Shown: one piece after another, positions 24,208 through 32,246 of the stretch
How positions within the stretch are numbered: position 1 is the first letter of the stretch
Layout: each line of letters starts with the position of its first letter
Source of the DNA: an uncultured Collinsella sp.
GTDB lineage: Bacteria > Actinomycetota > Coriobacteriia > Coriobacteriales > Coriobacteriaceae
Length of the DNA stretch: 61,117 bases
Direction of reading: 5' to 3'
Assembly (NCBI GenBank): GCA_959605475.1
Contig: CAUHFS010000005.1
Coordinates: 1-61,117, forward strand
Translations under genes and position numbers: made by a program
Notes under the pieces: generated by a model
What the model was told of the DNA's origin: nothing
What the model saw: the letters and a program-made list of their open reading frames with translations, nothing else
Databases searched by the model: none

Positions 24208-25377
24208 TTACTCGGTAAAGGCGTTGCCGACGCTCTGACCGCCAACATACGTCTCGACGAGGGTGAGCTCATGGTCGAACACGACAAAGTCGGCGTCGCG
24301 ACCCGGCATGATGCTGCCGCACTTATCCTCGATGTGCGCGGAGCGTGCCGGCACCTCAGTTGCCATGCGAATGGCAATATCGGCGCTGGCGATACCCCAG
24401 TCGACGATGTTCTTGACGCCCTGGGCAAGCGTGAGCACCGAGCCGGCAATGCTCTTGCCGTCGGCGAGCCAGCACAGGTTGTCCTTCATGATGACGTCCA
24501 TGCCGCCACTGGTGTAGCTGCCCTCGGGCATGCCGCCGCAACCCAGGCAGTCGGTGATGAGCACCGTGTGCTGCCAGCCCTTTGCCTGCAGCAGCGCCTT
24601 GATGGCGGCAGGGTTTACGTGCTTGCCGTCACAGATGATCTCGGCGTAGGTCTCGGGCGTGGACATGGCAGCGCCCACGACACCGGGCTCACGGTGATGC
24701 AGCCCGCGCTGGCCGTTATAGGTATGCGTAAAGCAGCTGGCACCGGCGTTGATGGCGGCGATGCACTCATCGTAGGTGGCGTCGGAGTGACCGATGCTGG
24801 TCACCACACCCTTGGCGTTCAGAGCAGCCGCATAAGCAGCGGCGCCGTCGCGCTCGGCCGCCATGGCGCTCTTGACGATACGTCCGCCAGCAGCCTCCTG
24901 CCACTGGTCGAAGACCTCCTCGGAGGGATCGATCAGGTAAGCGGGGTTCTGCGCGCCCACGTGCTTCATGGTAAAGAAGGGGCCCTCCAGGTAGATGCCC
25001 TGAATGCGAGCACCGCAGAAGTCGGGGCCGCGACCCTCGTCCGCCTGGGCGATAGCGGCGCAGGCGTCCTTGATCTGCTCAACGCCATCGGTGAACGTCG
25101 TGGGCAGCCAGCTGGTGGTACCGCGACGGGCGAGCTCGGTCGAGCTGATATCAATGCCCTCGGGATCGTTATCGGTAGTTGAGTGGTTGTAGAAGCCATG
25201 GATGTGAGTATCGACCATACCCGGTGCGATCCACGATCCCGTGTAGTCCTTAATCTCGCAAGAGGGCTCGTCGGCCTGCCAGGCGCCAAAGACGCCATCC
25301 TCGACCATAAGATAGCCGCCCAGTTGCGGGCCTGCCGGCAAGAAGAACTTGTCAGCCTTAATTGCGTACGTGCTCAT
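24208..25377 (-). CDS. nagA: N-acetylglucosamine/galactosamine-6-phosphate deacetylase
   Basis: This 389-residue amidohydrolase removes acetate from GlcNAc-6-P or GalNAc-6-P. It shows the metal-site motif DTHIHGFYNH near residue 60, GIYLEGPFFTMKHVGAQNP with the metal glutamate, the histidines in TSIGHSDATYDEC and FTHTYNGQRGLHHREPG, and the catalytic aspartate in VLITDCLGCGG. ATG at 25377 with AAGGAG is preferred over the GTG two codons upstream. Beside AgaS and LacC, a GalNAc-6-P role is likely. A second, truncated copy of its 3' end lies at 21350-21486. Confidence 0.92.
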   Translation of the reverse strand: MSTYAIKADKFFLPAGPQLGGYLMVEDGVFGAWQADEPSCEIKDYTGSWIAPGMVDTHIHGFYNHSTTDNDPEGIDISSTELARRGTTSWLPTTFTDGVEQIKDACAAIAQADEGRGPDFCGARIQGIYLEGPFFTMKHVGAQNPAYLIDPSEEVFDQWQEAAGGRIVKSAMAAERDGAAAYAAALNAKGVVTSIGHSDATYDECIAAINAGASCFTHTYNGQRGLHHREPGVVGAAMSTPETYAEIICDGKHVNPAAIKALLQAKGWQHTVLITDCLGCGGMPEGSYTSGGMDVIMKDNLCWLADGKSIAGSVLTLAQGVKNIVDWGIASADIAIRMATEVPARSAHIEDKCGSIMPGRDADFVVFDHELTLVETYVGGQSVGNAFTE

Positions 25378-25435
25378 ATGCACTCCTTGCTTCTAAAGCA
25401 GTTGACTGTGGTGATGCTTATACCCAGCTCAGGTA

Positions 25436-25480
25436 AAACAAAAAGCGCCCGCCCGCCGTTATGAGCGGACGGGCGCCCTT
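25436..25480 (-). terminator. Terminator after agaS
   Basis: A GC-rich hairpin (25443-25456 with 25465-25478) followed on the minus strand by CTTTTTGTTTT. It implies that nagA behind it is at least partly transcribed from its own start in 25378-25435. Confidence 0.75.
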
Positions 25481-25494
25481 ACAGGGGGACGCGA

Positions 25495-26661
25495 TTAAGC
25501 GGTGAAGGGGTGAATCGTCACGCCCTTAACCACGCGGTTGACCGTGCCGGTGGGGCTCGGCGTATCGGGCGTGTTGCCCACGCGCACGGAGTTGAGCAGG
25601 CTGATAGCCTGGGCAAACATCACGAACGGCAGAGCAAGGTAGCCCTCGGGAAGCGCCTCGTAGCCCTTAAAGGTAAAGGACTCGCCCTCGTAGACGGTAG
25701 CGCCATCCTGCTGAACGGCAACGGTGTGCTGAGCGATCTTGTCGCCACCGATCTCGTTGAGGATGTCGATGTCGTACTGACGGGTGTAGGCGTCGTTGTT
25801 GACGAACACGAAGACGAGCGTCTTATCGTCGACGAAGGACTTAGGTCCGTGACGATAGCCCATGGAGGTGTCGTAGGAAGTAGCGACCAGACCGTGAGCA
25901 AGCTCGAGAATCTTAAGCTGGCTCTCCTGAGCAAGGCCGCCAAAGGAGCCGGAGCCCAGGTAGGTCACGCGATTGAAGTCGCCAGCGAGGTAATCGGCAA
26001 CCTCGGACTCGCGAGCGATAACCTCCTCGCCCATCTTGGCAATGGTCTCGACCCACTCGGCCTTCTGCTCGTCAGAGGCAGTGTCGAAAATAAGGGTGGA
26101 GAGCAGGGTCATGCAGGTGTAGGAACCGGTCATGGCGAAGCCCTTGTCGTTGGCGCGCGGGATGAGCAGCGTCAGCGCATTGGGATCATCGGCGGACTCG
26201 ACGGCAAGCTTGCCCTCGGGAGCGCAGGTGATGTTGAGGAACTTGACGTTGTGGACGAGCTCCTTGGCGACGGCAACGGCGGCAAGGCTCTCGGGGCTGT
26301 TGCCAGAGCGGGCAAAGGAAACCACGAGCGTGGGATCCTCGGCGCGCAGGAAGTCGCGCGGAGCGCTCACGATGTCGGTCGTGGCGATGGGCTTAAAGTC
26401 GTAGAGATCAGTGTTGCCAGCGTGACGCAGGTACGGGGCGCAGGTATCGCCAACGTAGTCGGACGTACCGGCACCGGTGAAGACAACGGACAGACGGCCC
26501 TCGCCCATAGCGCGAGCCTCGGCCAGGAAGGCCTCGATGGCCTCCTTGTTCTCGCGATAGATGTTGAGCGTATCACGCCAAAGCTCGGGCTGCTGAGCGA
26601 TCTCGGCCGTGGTGATCTGGGCGCCGAGCTCGGTGAGCTCCTCGACACTCTTCTCGAACAT
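25495..26661 (-). CDS. agaS: SIS-domain galactosamine-6-phosphate deaminase/isomerase
   Basis: This 388-residue protein has two SIS domains: FTGAGTSDYVGDTCAPYLR with SFARSGNSPESLAAV in the first, and TYLGSGSFGGLAQESQLKILEL with SMGYRHGPKSFVDD in the second. AgaS converts galactosamine-6-phosphate to tagatose-6-phosphate and ammonia, which LacC can then use. A 14-base palindrome CTGGTAGTAACCAG lies in its upstream region and recurs upstream of the mannose-type PTS operon, so both are probably controlled by the GntR regulator at 26776-27507. Confidence 0.88.
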   Translation of the reverse strand: MFEKSVEELTELGAQITTAEIAQQPELWRDTLNIYRENKEAIEAFLAEARAMGEGRLSVVFTGAGTSDYVGDTCAPYLRHAGNTDLYDFKPIATTDIVSAPRDFLRAEDPTLVVSFARSGNSPESLAAVAVAKELVHNVKFLNITCAPEGKLAVESADDPNALTLLIPRANDKGFAMTGSYTCMTLLSTLIFDTASDEQKAEWVETIAKMGEEVIARESEVADYLAGDFNRVTYLGSGSFGGLAQESQLKILELAHGLVATSYDTSMGYRHGPKSFVDDKTLVFVFVNNDAYTRQYDIDILNEIGGDKIAQHTVAVQQDGATVYEGESFTFKGYEALPEGYLALPFVMFAQAISLLNSVRVGNTPDTPSPTGTVNRVVKGVTIHPFTA

Positions 26662-26722
26662 TTCTAATACCTCTCTCTAGAAGTAATCCTCTGACGTGCA
26701 ATTATACACTTCAGTTGGTTAT

Positions 26723-26736
26723 CTGGTAGTAACCAG
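26723..26736. promoter_or_regulatory. Predicted GntR operator upstream of agaS
   Basis: Palindrome CTGGT-AGTA-ACCAG. The same core occurs at 31013-31025 ahead of the PTS operon. TTGGTTATC just upstream may be a degenerate second site. Confidence 0.65.
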
Positions 26737-26775
26737 TTAAATGCAAAGAATCATCACATGAAAACGATGTGAACA

Positions 26776-27507
26776 CTAGTCGCTACGCTGGTGGTAAACC
26801 TTGTATTTAAACTGATCGGCACGAGCAACCGAGAGCGTATACTCCACAACCTCGTTTGACTCGTTATACGTAGTCCTGACCAAATCGAGCACAGGCGAGC
26901 CCTCGACAATTCCCAAAAGGTGGGCATCGGTGGGACGAGCTATGCTCGCATAGAACTCCTCTTCGGCCACGCGTATCTTTTGCTGAAAGTCCTGCTCAAT
27001 CACATCGTAAAGCGGTTTACGCTCCAGCAGCGGTCGCTTTAAGGACAGAAATTGACGAACCGGTAGATAGCTGCGTTCGACCATCATGGGCATGTTGTCG
27101 GCAGAACGAAGGCGCTTGAGCTTAAAAATGCGATCACCGATACGTAATCCCATATGCTCGGCCAGATTCTTATCGGCCTCCATCTCGCAAAAATCGAGAA
27201 TCGTGGTCTCGGGGTCGCGACCCATAGCGCGCATCTGCTCGGTAAAGCTGTAGGACTGCATAAGATTGGTTGCCTTTGCCGAACGGTCGGTCACAAAGGT
27301 ACCGCGACCGTGCTGCCGAACCACCAGTCCTAAACGCTCCAGTTCCTGCAGAGCCAGGCGTACCGTAGTGCGCGAAAGACCATAGCGCTCCGAAAGTTCG
27401 CGCTCGGAAGGAATCATGTCACCGGCGCGATATTCATGGTCAATCTTTTCGGTCAGAATATCGACCAGCTGATCGTACAGCGGTTGCTTACGCGCTCCGA
27501 TCGCCAT
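26776..27507 (-). CDS. GntR-family (UTRA) regulator of the amino-sugar genes
   Basis: This 243-residue HutC/NagR-type regulator has an N-terminal winged helix (QLVDILTEKIDHEYRAGDMIPSERELSERYGLSRTTVRLALQELERLGLVVRQHGRGTFV) and a C-terminal UTRA effector domain (FKLKRLRSADNMPMMVERSYLPV). The ATG at 27507 follows GGGAGGATAGG. It lies between agaS and the PTS operon and is likely a repressor released by a sugar phosphate, as in NagR/AgaR relatives. It has its own promoter (27556-27585). Confidence 0.9.
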   Translation of the reverse strand: MAIGARKQPLYDQLVDILTEKIDHEYRAGDMIPSERELSERYGLSRTTVRLALQELERLGLVVRQHGRGTFVTDRSAKATNLMQSYSFTEQMRAMGRDPETTILDFCEMEADKNLAEHMGLRIGDRIFKLKRLRSADNMPMMVERSYLPVRQFLSLKRPLLERKPLYDVIEQDFQQKIRVAEEEFYASIARPTDAHLLGIVEGSPVLDLVRTTYNESNEVVEYTLSVARADQFKYKVYHQRSD

Positions 27508-27555
27508 CCTATCCTCCCATTTTCTCAAACTCGGCTACTACCTTGGGTGTTTAGC

Positions 27556-27585
27556 ATTATCTGTCTGCCACACCCGAATCATCAA
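27556..27585 (-). promoter_or_regulatory. Predicted promoter of the GntR gene
   Basis: On the minus strand the -35 is TTGATG (27585-27580) and the -10 is GATAAT (27561-27556), with an 18-base spacer, ending about 48 bases before the start codon. Confidence 0.5.
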
Positions 27586-27591
27586 GAAAAC

Positions 27592-27626
27592 AAAAGCCGC
27601 GCGCTCTTTCGAGCACGCGGCTTTTA
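27592..27626. terminator. Terminator of the PTS operon
   Basis: AAAAGCCGCGCGCTC-TTTC-GAGCACGCGGCTTTT, nearly perfect, with A and T runs on both sides; it works in either direction. Confidence 0.88.
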
Positions 27627-27691
27627 ACATACACATGGCTTAAGGGGTCGGGGTGTGAGCCGCGTAGGGACACACCCCTCAAGCTAGAGCC

Positions 27692-28774
27692 TTACCAGAT
27701 GCTCGGCCAGAGACCAAGCGGGCCAGCGCCCAGGATGCCCAGGACGAAGAGCAGCAGAATGCCCTTGGTCGGGGTCCAGCTGTGCTTAGCGAACATGTAG
27801 TAAAGCAGCAGCGTAAGCATAAGCGGGACGAGCTTGGGGACGATGGTGTTGAGGGTGTCGGCAACAGAGAAGTTGACCGGATCCTCGGTAACGGTGCCGT
27901 AGGTCACGGACTCCATACCGTTGCCCAGATCGGTGGCGCCGCAGGTGACAGCGTTGCCGTCGGCATCGGAAGCGGTAAGGGCGTTGCCGTCCTTATCGGT
28001 CATGGCGATGGTACCGGCCTCAGCGGTCTCGGTATCGATGCCCTCCATACCGGTGAAGTTCTCGGCCTCCTTCTCGGAGACGATCACGGTAGTAGCGGAG
28101 AGGCCACGGGTGGTGCCGTTGGGGATCTGGAGGTTGATCTGGGTGCCACCCATGGTGACGACCAGGCAACCGACCACGAAGACGCCCATGATGGAAGCGG
28201 CACGCGTGAAGGCCTGCATGTTGGCGGTCAGAGCGTCAATAGCGCTGGTGCCAAGCTTGTAGGACCAGTTCATGAGCCAGAAGCGCAGAGCGAACTGGAC
28301 GGCGTTGAAAATCACCAAGAAGATGATCGGCGCAGCGGCGTTGCCGTTGATGGCCATGTTGGAGGTGATGCCAGCCGTAATAGGCACGAGCGTCAGCCAG
28401 AACAGGGCGTCACCGATACCACCGAGCGGGCCCATTGCGGCGACGCGGACGGCGCGGATCGTGGGGATGTCAACCTTGTTCTGCTCGAGCGAAAGCACGA
28501 TACCCATAACAAAGGTGACGAGGAACGGGTGAGTGTTGAAGAACTCCAGGTTGTGGCTCATGGAAGCCGCGAGGTCGTTCTTGTTGGTGTGGATCTTCTC
28601 CAGACCGGGGATGATGGAGTAGAGCCAACCGGCGGCCTGCATACGCTCGTAGTTGAACGAGGCCTGCAGGAAGCAGGAGCGCCAAGCCATCTTGTTGAGG
28701 GTCTTCTGGTCGAGCTGCGGAGCAGGAGTGAGATCCTCGTAGTGCTCCGGGATCACATACTCATTAGATGCCAT
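27692..28774 (-). CDS. Mannose-family PTS EIID
   Basis: This 360-residue membrane component of a mannose/GalNAc-type permease contains SCFLQASFNYERMQAAGWLYSIIPGLEKI, AASMSHNLEFFNTHPFLVTFVMGIVLSLEQ, and GPLGGIGDALFWLTLVPITAGI, all classic EIID. Typical EIID proteins have about 270-300 residues. The excess comes from a polar, Thr/Ala/Asp-rich insertion of roughly 70 residues near 225-295 (EAENFTGMEGIDTETAEAGT region), just before the last hydrophobic part. Its start overlaps the EIIC end by 11 bases, so the two are translationally coupled. Confidence 0.9.
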   Translation of the reverse strand: MASNEYVIPEHYEDLTPAPQLDQKTLNKMAWRSCFLQASFNYERMQAAGWLYSIIPGLEKIHTNKNDLAASMSHNLEFFNTHPFLVTFVMGIVLSLEQNKVDIPTIRAVRVAAMGPLGGIGDALFWLTLVPITAGITSNMAINGNAAAPIIFLVIFNAVQFALRFWLMNWSYKLGTSAIDALTANMQAFTRAASIMGVFVVGCLVVTMGGTQINLQIPNGTTRGLSATTVIVSEKEAENFTGMEGIDTETAEAGTIAMTDKDGNALTASDADGNAVTCGATDLGNGMESVTYGTVTEDPVNFSVADTLNTIVPKLVPLMLTLLLYYMFAKHSWTPTKGILLLFVLGILGAGPLGLWPSIW

Positions 28775-29564
28775 CTTCGAAGTCACCTCCGTCAGAAACA
28801 GCTGCACCCTTCAGCTCGGTCTGCTGCTGGAAGTCCCAGAAGGCGATGCCGAAGCCGATGAGAGCGAGGATGAGCAGAGCAGGGGTTGCCAGAGAATCGT
28901 TGGCAACGGTGATGAGCGCGAGGCCAAAGCCCATGAGGAAGAAGCCCCACATATCGCGGTTCATCATAACCTTGAGCAGGACGGCGAAGCCGACGAAGCG
29001 CATCATGCCGCCTGCAGCGGAAAGACCGGTCTGCAGCCAAGTCGGGATGGCGGAAGCGATGGTCTGACCGATGGTGGCGCCAGCGATGAAGAACAGGGTG
29101 ACGACGACGGCGAAGATCAGGCCGAGCAGAGCCATGGCGAAGTAGTTCAGACGCTCGATACCCTTGGTGTCAGCGTTGTGAGCCATGTTGTCCGCGGAGG
29201 ACATGAGCGGCGACATAAGCGTGAAGACCAGGGTAACGCCGAGCTGACCAAGCAGAGCGAACGGAATGGCAAGGCCGACTGCCGCGTTGGGCTCGAGGCC
29301 CGTAGCAATAGCGAGAATGGCTGCCATGATGCCGCCGATGACGGCGTTAGGCGGCTGAGCGCCTCCGATCGGCATGTTGCCGATCGTCATGAGCTGATAA
29401 GTACCACCCACGAGAAGACCGGTGTTGAGGTCGCCAAGGATAAGACCGATGACGGCGCCGGTGACGATGGGCTGATAGAGAGACTCGAGGAAGTTGAACT
29501 GGTCGATTGCCGCGACGAACGTGACGATGAAGACCAGAGCGACCTGGATGATCGAGTATTCCAT
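28764..29564 (-). CDS. Mannose-family PTS EIIC
   Basis: This 266-residue integral membrane channel subunit contains ALVFIVTFVAAIDQFNFLESLYQPIVTG, LILGDLNTGLLVGGTYQLMTIGNMPIGGAQPPNAVIGGI, and multiple hydrophobic helices to about residue 245. It imports the sugar together with EIID. AgaW-type GalNAc specificity is inferred from agaS and nagA nearby. Confidence 0.92.
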   Translation of the reverse strand: MEYSIIQVALVFIVTFVAAIDQFNFLESLYQPIVTGAVIGLILGDLNTGLLVGGTYQLMTIGNMPIGGAQPPNAVIGGIMAAILAIATGLEPNAAVGLAIPFALLGQLGVTLVFTLMSPLMSSADNMAHNADTKGIERLNYFAMALLGLIFAVVVTLFFIAGATIGQTIASAIPTWLQTGLSAAGGMMRFVGFAVLLKVMMNRDMWGFFLMGFGLALITVANDSLATPALLILALIGFGIAFWDFQQQTELKGAAVSDGGDFEDGI

Positions 29565-29654
29565 CTTGCTCCTCCTTTCAAAATGTATGTACGCACTTTG
29601 GATTTCACGTACAGAATGTCAGGGTTTCATTCCTGACAACGTGGATCATGAGGA

Positions 29655-30137
29655 TTACGAGAAGAGCTTGCTCGTGTCCTCAACAGGCGTGCTCGGAACG
29701 CGCCTGATCTCCAACTCCACCCCCAATTCCTGCAGCTCTTTAAACGCAGCGACATCCTCGTCGTTAACTGCGACGGAGGTGGCGACTTGGCGCTTTCCTT
29801 CCGACATGTGCATGTTGCCGATGTTTACCTTCTTTATAGGCACACCGCCCTTGACGAGCGTAAGCACGTCTTCCGGTGTTTCGGCCACGATGAAGATCTT
29901 CTGGCGCGGGCTCGCCTTGCCGATGACGTCGATGGTCTTCTGCAGGGAGAAGAAACGCGTAGCAACGCCGGTGGGAGCGGCCATCTTCATGAGGTTCTGG
30001 CGCATGGTGTTGTTCGACACGTCGTCGTTGGCGACGAGGATGAGGTTGGAGCCCAGGGTGGAGTTCCACTGGGTGGCAACCTGACCATGAACCAGTCGGT
30101 TATCGATGCGGGTAAGAAGAATGTTGGGTTCTGCCAT
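29655..30137 (-). CDS. Mannose-family PTS EIIB
   Basis: This 160-residue cytoplasmic phosphocarrier carries the active-site histidine in LLTRIDNRLVHGQVATQW near residue 17. Downstream blocks ILVANDDVSNNTMRQNLMKMAAP and VKGGVPIKKVNIGNMHMSEGKRQV are typical. It transfers phosphate from EIIA to the sugar during uptake. Comparison with the orphan homolog at 18800-19282 shows the histidine-to-tyrosine change there. Confidence 0.93.
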   Translation of the reverse strand: MAEPNILLTRIDNRLVHGQVATQWNSTLGSNLILVANDDVSNNTMRQNLMKMAAPTGVATRFFSLQKTIDVIGKASPRQKIFIVAETPEDVLTLVKGGVPIKKVNIGNMHMSEGKRQVATSVAVNDEDVAAFKELQELGVELEIRRVPSTPVEDTSKLFS

Positions 30138-30173
30138 GTTGATCAGCTTCCTTTCGTTATTTGCTGACGACAG

Positions 30174-30455
30174 TTACTTGATCTCCTGAATCGCGTAACG
30201 CGAAACATCTACGACGGCACCGGATCGGACTTTAATCTGGACCTTTTCGCCTTCGATGCCTTTGACGGTTCCGTAGATACCGCCGGCGAAAAGAACCTCC
30301 TGACCCGGCTTGAGCTCCGTGTGCAGCTCCTTGAAGTACTTCTGCTTCTTCTTCATGTTGATTTGCGACCAGATGGTGTAAATCAAGCCCATGATGACAA
30401 GCAGGCCCAAAAGAGCGACCGAGGAACTCAGAACACTGGCTCCGAAATCGGCCAT
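30174..30455 (-). CDS. YajC-like protein in the PTS operon
   Basis: This 93-residue protein has one N-terminal transmembrane helix (SVALLGLLVIMGLIYTIWSQ) followed by the YajC-type soluble domain (ELKPGQEVLFAGGIYGTVKGIEGEKVQIKV). YajC is best known as an accessory of SecDF. Here its ATG shares a base with the EIIA stop (TAATG), and EIIB follows 36 bases later. YajC-like genes also occur in some streptococcal amino-sugar PTS operons, so a PTS-linked role, perhaps assembly of EIIC/EIID, is plausible. Confidence 0.85.
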   Translation of the reverse strand: MADFGASVLSSSVALLGLLVIMGLIYTIWSQINMKKKQKYFKELHTELKPGQEVLFAGGIYGTVKGIEGEKVQIKVRSGAVVDVSRYAIQEIK

Positions 30456-30898
30456 TAGATGCCGTCCTCGTCGCCGAAGATATCCTCATCCTCGGCACCA
30501 GCGACGGAAGCGACCGTCTGGGCGGTGATGCCCGTCTGGCCAACGGTCACGGCCTGCTCGCCAAGCTCGGCGAGCGTGGCGTTGCCGCGGAGGAACAGAA
30601 GCTCAATAACCATGGGAAGGTTAGTTCCAGTCAGAATCTCGACGTTGTCGACATCCTGGGCAATCATCATTGCCTGGTTGAACGGGGTACCACCAAGCAG
30701 GTCGGTAAAGACGAGCACGCCATCGCACTCCTCGCGCATGGCGGTAATAGCGGCGCGGAGATCCTCACCGTAGGAAGCAGCCTGGTCGCCCTCAAAAGGA
30801 ACGACGGTAAAAGCGGGCTGGTCGCCAGCGACCATAGCGATAGCGCTTGCGAGGCCGGGTGCGAACTGTCCATGACCGGTAAGAATAAAGCCAACCAT
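30455..30898 (-). CDS. Mannose-family PTS EIIA
   Basis: This 147-residue EIIA has the phosphorylated histidine near residue 9 in ILTGHGQFAPGLASAI, and VLVFTDLLGGTPFNQAMM and ILTGTNLPMVIELL as further markers. It passes phosphate from HPr to EIIB. The C-terminus has an acidic tail (AEDEDIFGDEDGI). It is the first gene of the operon IIA-yajC-IIB-IIC-IID. Confidence 0.92.
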   Translation of the reverse strand: MVGFILTGHGQFAPGLASAIAMVAGDQPAFTVVPFEGDQAASYGEDLRAAITAMREECDGVLVFTDLLGGTPFNQAMMIAQDVDNVEILTGTNLPMVIELLFLRGNATLAELGEQAVTVGQTGITAQTVASVAGAEDEDIFGDEDGI

Positions 30899-31531
30899 TC
30901 AAATTTCCCTTCCGAAGGTGTGTACGATACGAGTCCGATGTTTTCGGAAGCCAGCGGGCAGGTGCCCTTAAAGCTTCTTGGAAAGCGTTCTTTAAGACCA
31001 GTGGTCTCTCAACTGGTAGTAACCACGTGACGTGTTGTTGTCACTATATCACCACAGAAGAGGTCGCTTTCGCTGATTCACACAGTAAAACGTTTTTGCG
31101 CCGTTCACGGCGAAAAATCGACCGTTTACCGCTCGTTAACACTTCTACCTGCGGTTTTGTAATCGTTTTGAAATGCCTTGGCCAAAGATCGGAACTTTTT
31201 TCGTGTCTAAACAACGCAGGGTGGCTAAAAATGGCGTGTAGAAAAAATGCAGGTCATTGTGAAGATTTGTGAATTGGTCTTTTTGACTTAATACCAGTTA
31301 GAACCAGTTTAGAAATTATCGGTGAACGGTAGTTTTCGACCGTTCACCGGAGAATTTCAATCGTTTGCAGTTGTTTTCCCATATGAATCGGGGAAACCCG
31401 ATGAAGCGTTTGTACGATCACTGGAAGTTTTGACATTTGTCCTCATCCCCCGCGCGTCAAACTCCGGCATCCAAAATGAGCCAATAGCTCACGTTAATCG
31501 TTTTCAATCATTACTTACTCAATATCCGTAA
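30899..31531. promoter_or_regulatory. Long control region upstream of the mannose-type PTS
   Basis: No gene is seen in about 700 bases. It contains AGACCAGTGGTCT (30995-31007), CTGGTAGTAACCA (31013-31025) and ACCAGTTAGAACCAGTT (31293-31309), all candidate GntR sites. It also holds CGTTCACGGCGAAAAATCGA with CCGTTTACC (31102-31130), a TTCTACCTGCGGTTTTG string (31142-31158) shared with the repeat at 2610, and a perfect 10-base hairpin GGTGAACGGT/ACCGTTCACC (31321-31348). Confidence 0.5.
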
Positions 31532-31558
31532 TTATTTATCGTTTATCGTTAATTCTGA

Positions 31559-31574
31559 TATGATACAAGTATCA
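31559..31574 (+). promoter_or_regulatory. Promoter and palindromic operator of the DUF2975/Xre pair
   Basis: TATGAT at 31559-31564 is a good -10. It overlaps a perfect palindrome TGATAC-AA-GTATCA (31561-31574), placed to block transcription, and TTTATCGTTTATCGTTA lies upstream (31535-31551). The regulator is probably the small HTH protein at 32247. Confidence 0.5.
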
Positions 31575-31598
31575 TCCAAAACGCCGATTGGAGGGGTT

Positions 31599-32237
31599 AT
31601 GGTCCATCGAAACGCATCTATATCGAATGAAACCATCAGCCGCGAACAGACAATAGCCAAACTGAGGAAGCTCGCTCGTATCTGCAAATGGGCCACGATC
31701 TGCATTACCACCGCGCTCGCTCTGGGACTCCTCGCAGTCATTGCGATTGACCTTCTACTCATATTGCCTGGCCTCTCCCAAGGGTCGTGTCTCCAATCCG
31801 TAGAACTTCAAGCCGGCGAAGGGCCGTGCCTTGCTATCGTCGGTACCGATGCGCAGGCCCCACTTATGCTCGTTGCACACGGTGGTCACACTGCCATAGG
31901 GAGCCTCTTGATGACATGTCTCGCGCTTACCATCGCGATAAGTGTGCGCAGGCTTTTCTTCAACATTGAAAAGGAAGGCAGGCCCTTTGACCTTGAATGT
32001 AACCAGACACTTCGTCGAGTAGGACATTTATTCCTTATCGGCGGCGTTGCCGTGAGGCTTCTTGGTGCCGTAATCACAGGAATGATACTCTCAGGATTTG
32101 GCGGCAGCTTTACGGATGCGTTCGTCGGCCAGCTATTCGAGCCCTCCATGCTCTTTGCAGGCCTGATTATTTGCCTGATTGCCAGCATCTTCCGCTACGG
32201 GTATATCCTGCAAAAACAAGATGACGAGTTGCTCTAG
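31599..32237 (+). CDS. DUF2975-type membrane protein
   Basis: This 212-residue protein has four predicted transmembrane helices: ICITTALALGLLAVIAIDLLLI, SLLMTCLALTIAISV, HLFLIGGVAVRLLGAVITGMI and MLFAGLIICLIASIFRYGYIL. This layout, and the small HTH gene nine bases behind, match the common DUF2975-Xre two-gene unit. ATG at 31599 has GGAGG in front. Function of the pair is not known; a signal-responsive membrane partner of the HTH protein is a reasonable guess. Confidence 0.75.
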   Translation: MVHRNASISNETISREQTIAKLRKLARICKWATICITTALALGLLAVIAIDLLLILPGLSQGSCLQSVELQAGEGPCLAIVGTDAQAPLMLVAHGGHTAIGSLLMTCLALTIAISVRRLFFNIEKEGRPFDLECNQTLRRVGHLFLIGGVAVRLLGAVITGMILSGFGGSFTDAFVGQLFEPSMLFAGLIICLIASIFRYGYILQKQDDELL

Positions 32238-32246
32238 GGGGAATCC

